From Heterobilharzia americana (Eukaryota; Platyhelminthes; Trematoda; Strigeidida; Schistosomatidae), in contig OX104127.1 of assembly GCA_944470555.2 (NCBI GenBank), forward strand, positions 160,369,276-160,433,275: a stretch of 64,000 nucleotides of DNA, written 5' to 3'. The notes beneath the pieces were generated by a model. That model saw nothing but the letters and a program-made list of their open reading frames with translations. It did no database searches and was not told the origin of the DNA. Of the stretch, positions 62,845 through 64,000 are shown piece after piece; position 1 is the stretch's first letter, and the number at the start of each line of letters is the position of its first letter. The position numbers were made by a program, and so were the translations under genes.

Positions 62845-63350
62845 TTATTAGCTCAAATTCTCACAGCTTCTGTTATGTGGTGTAAGAGATGAGTTCGAAT
62901 ACCTTTCAAAAGATGAGATGGTATGTAGTGAATGATTATAAAAGCATTATTCTTATCTACCAAGTGACCACTATTAACGAGGTGAGATAAAACTGAACTT
63001 CTTAGGGATTTGATCTGTCCCTTTCCCAACCATGAAGGTAGATGCTCATCAACACGTATCCTAGATTGTCTAGTAGTACGCTGTATGCAACTTTCTCCAC
63101 AGGAGCAGCTACACTTGTAAGTACACATGGAAATGGTGGAAGTGGATACCTTACCTTTCGTCTAAGAAGCAACAATTGGTTGAGTGAAAAATGACAGACA
63201 GAGTTGTGCAGTGTAGAAGGTCCTGTTAATGGCTGTTGAGAGTCTCTGATATAAAAGTTGTCCGGCTACATCCCCATTAAATTGCAATTTCATAAACAAA
63301 GGTCTCTTTTGTTTGGTAATAATTCCCCTCATCAGGGTTATGTTGCTTTC
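62845..63350 (-). mobile_element. Penelope-like element P6, GIY-YIG fragment
   Basis: The minus strand encodes LLYQRLSTAINRTFYTAQLC (about 63245-63190) and then, after a shift, MCTYKCSCSCGESCIQRTTR (nuclease core; SCIQRT where SYIGRT is usual), VDEHLPSWLGKGQIKSLRSS, VLSHLVNSGHLVDKNNAF and the domain end near 62855. It covers more of the nuclease domain than P5 and belongs to the same broad lineage. YIG has become CIQ, so the nuclease would be dead. Confidence 0.82.
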
Positions 63351-64000
63351 AAGTATTTTAAAAAGAGTATTATAATTTAATGAACGTCATTTAATTCTAC
63401 TTTATAAATATTTGACTGAAAAGATTTTTGAGAAGTTTATCTGAAATACTCATAGTTGTAAAGGCCAGTTTTCTTGTAGTAATGTAGTGGGTGCTACTGA
63501 TAAGGATGGATATAAGTAGTATATGTTGAGAAGTTGGCAGAAATCATAGGCGATTACCAGCGATGAGTAAATATTCTGCCCAGAGGAACTAAAAAGACAG
63601 TCTAAGCGTATTAAGAGCAAGTCGTGAAAGAAACAGAAGAGGAAATGAAGCATATTTTGCAAATGATTGTCTTAGTAGAAAGTGTATAATATTTCATCCC
63701 TACTGTACTGTACTGTCCTGCATCTCAGTCTTGTCGTTTCTTACAGTAGGATAATAAGTAAGGTTGGACTGAAAATATAGATCGACATATGTGATGTGTA
63801 AGTTTCTTGTTTCTTCTGTTTTTTATCAATTATTATCCGGTTTTTTTTTTGTTATTTATTTCTAGGGGAAAAAAAATTTTTAGATATTTCACAAGTTAGC
63901 CTATTTATTGATCAACTAGAATCTGACATCTTCAAGTCAAACTCACTTATAGACTAAACACAATTCACATCATTTAAGCGTTAAATTATCATTATATGGA
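63351..64000. other. AT-rich unique sequence
   Basis: No gene is recognised. A poly-T run lies at 63841-63850. Confidence 0.4.

Overview
This looks like nuclear DNA of a parasitic flatworm, most likely a blood fluke (Schistosoma or a close relative). The evidence is AT-rich sequence without operons or dense ORFs, RTE-like and CR1-like LINEs, Penelope-like elements (PLEs) with GIY-YIG endonuclease domains, a CsRn1-type Ty3/gypsy element with a CHCC-like gag motif, and tRNA-derived SINEs carrying the hammerhead ribozyme (HHR) known from the schistosome Sm-alpha family. The species assignment is an inference. I see no complete host gene; the window reads as intergenic or intronic DNA packed with broken mobile elements.

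Layout. 0-5 kb: RTE-like family A copies A1-A3 with a hammerhead SINE fragment between A2 and A3. 5-9 kb: SINEs and a PLE with an RT tail and a GIY-YIG core (P1). 9-13 kb: a CR1-like fragment, A4, A5, a small palindromic hammerhead element, and two candidate host exons, one of them encoding a secreted-like peptide. 14-17 kb: A6 and hammerhead SINEs. 17-19 kb: a large inverted PLE (P2). 19.6-31 kb: three closely related defective family A copies (A7, A9, A11), with A8 and A10 between them. 31-42 kb: A12-A15, a CR1-like 3' end and PLE P3. 42.4-47.7 kb: two decayed Ty3/gypsy elements in tandem. 48-55 kb: mostly unrecognised sequence plus a decayed CR1-like element. 55.5-64 kb: A16, a large hammerhead palindrome, PLEs P4-P6 and pieces of a second LINE family (B).

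Names used below (mine): A = RTE-like LINE with a 5' end beginning CTGGTTAACTAG and a TAA-rich 3' tail; B = second LINE whose C-terminus has the LLYGCETW and LRWLGHVLRMP-type motifs; S1 = Sm-alpha-like tRNA SINE with a hammerhead; S2 = element with inverted termini, a tRNA-like core and a different hammerhead sequence; S3 = tRNA-like SINE without a visible hammerhead.

No gene network operates here. The elements depend on one another only as parasites: S1, S2 and the deleted A copies lack enzymes and must have been moved by proteins from intact LINEs or PLEs elsewhere. The most notable signals are the two hammerhead families (cores intact at 22583-22632 and 12399-12452), target-site duplications around defective A copies, recurrent head-to-head 5' inversions, and PLE inverted repeats. 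All identities come from reading motifs by eye; no database search or alignment program was run.
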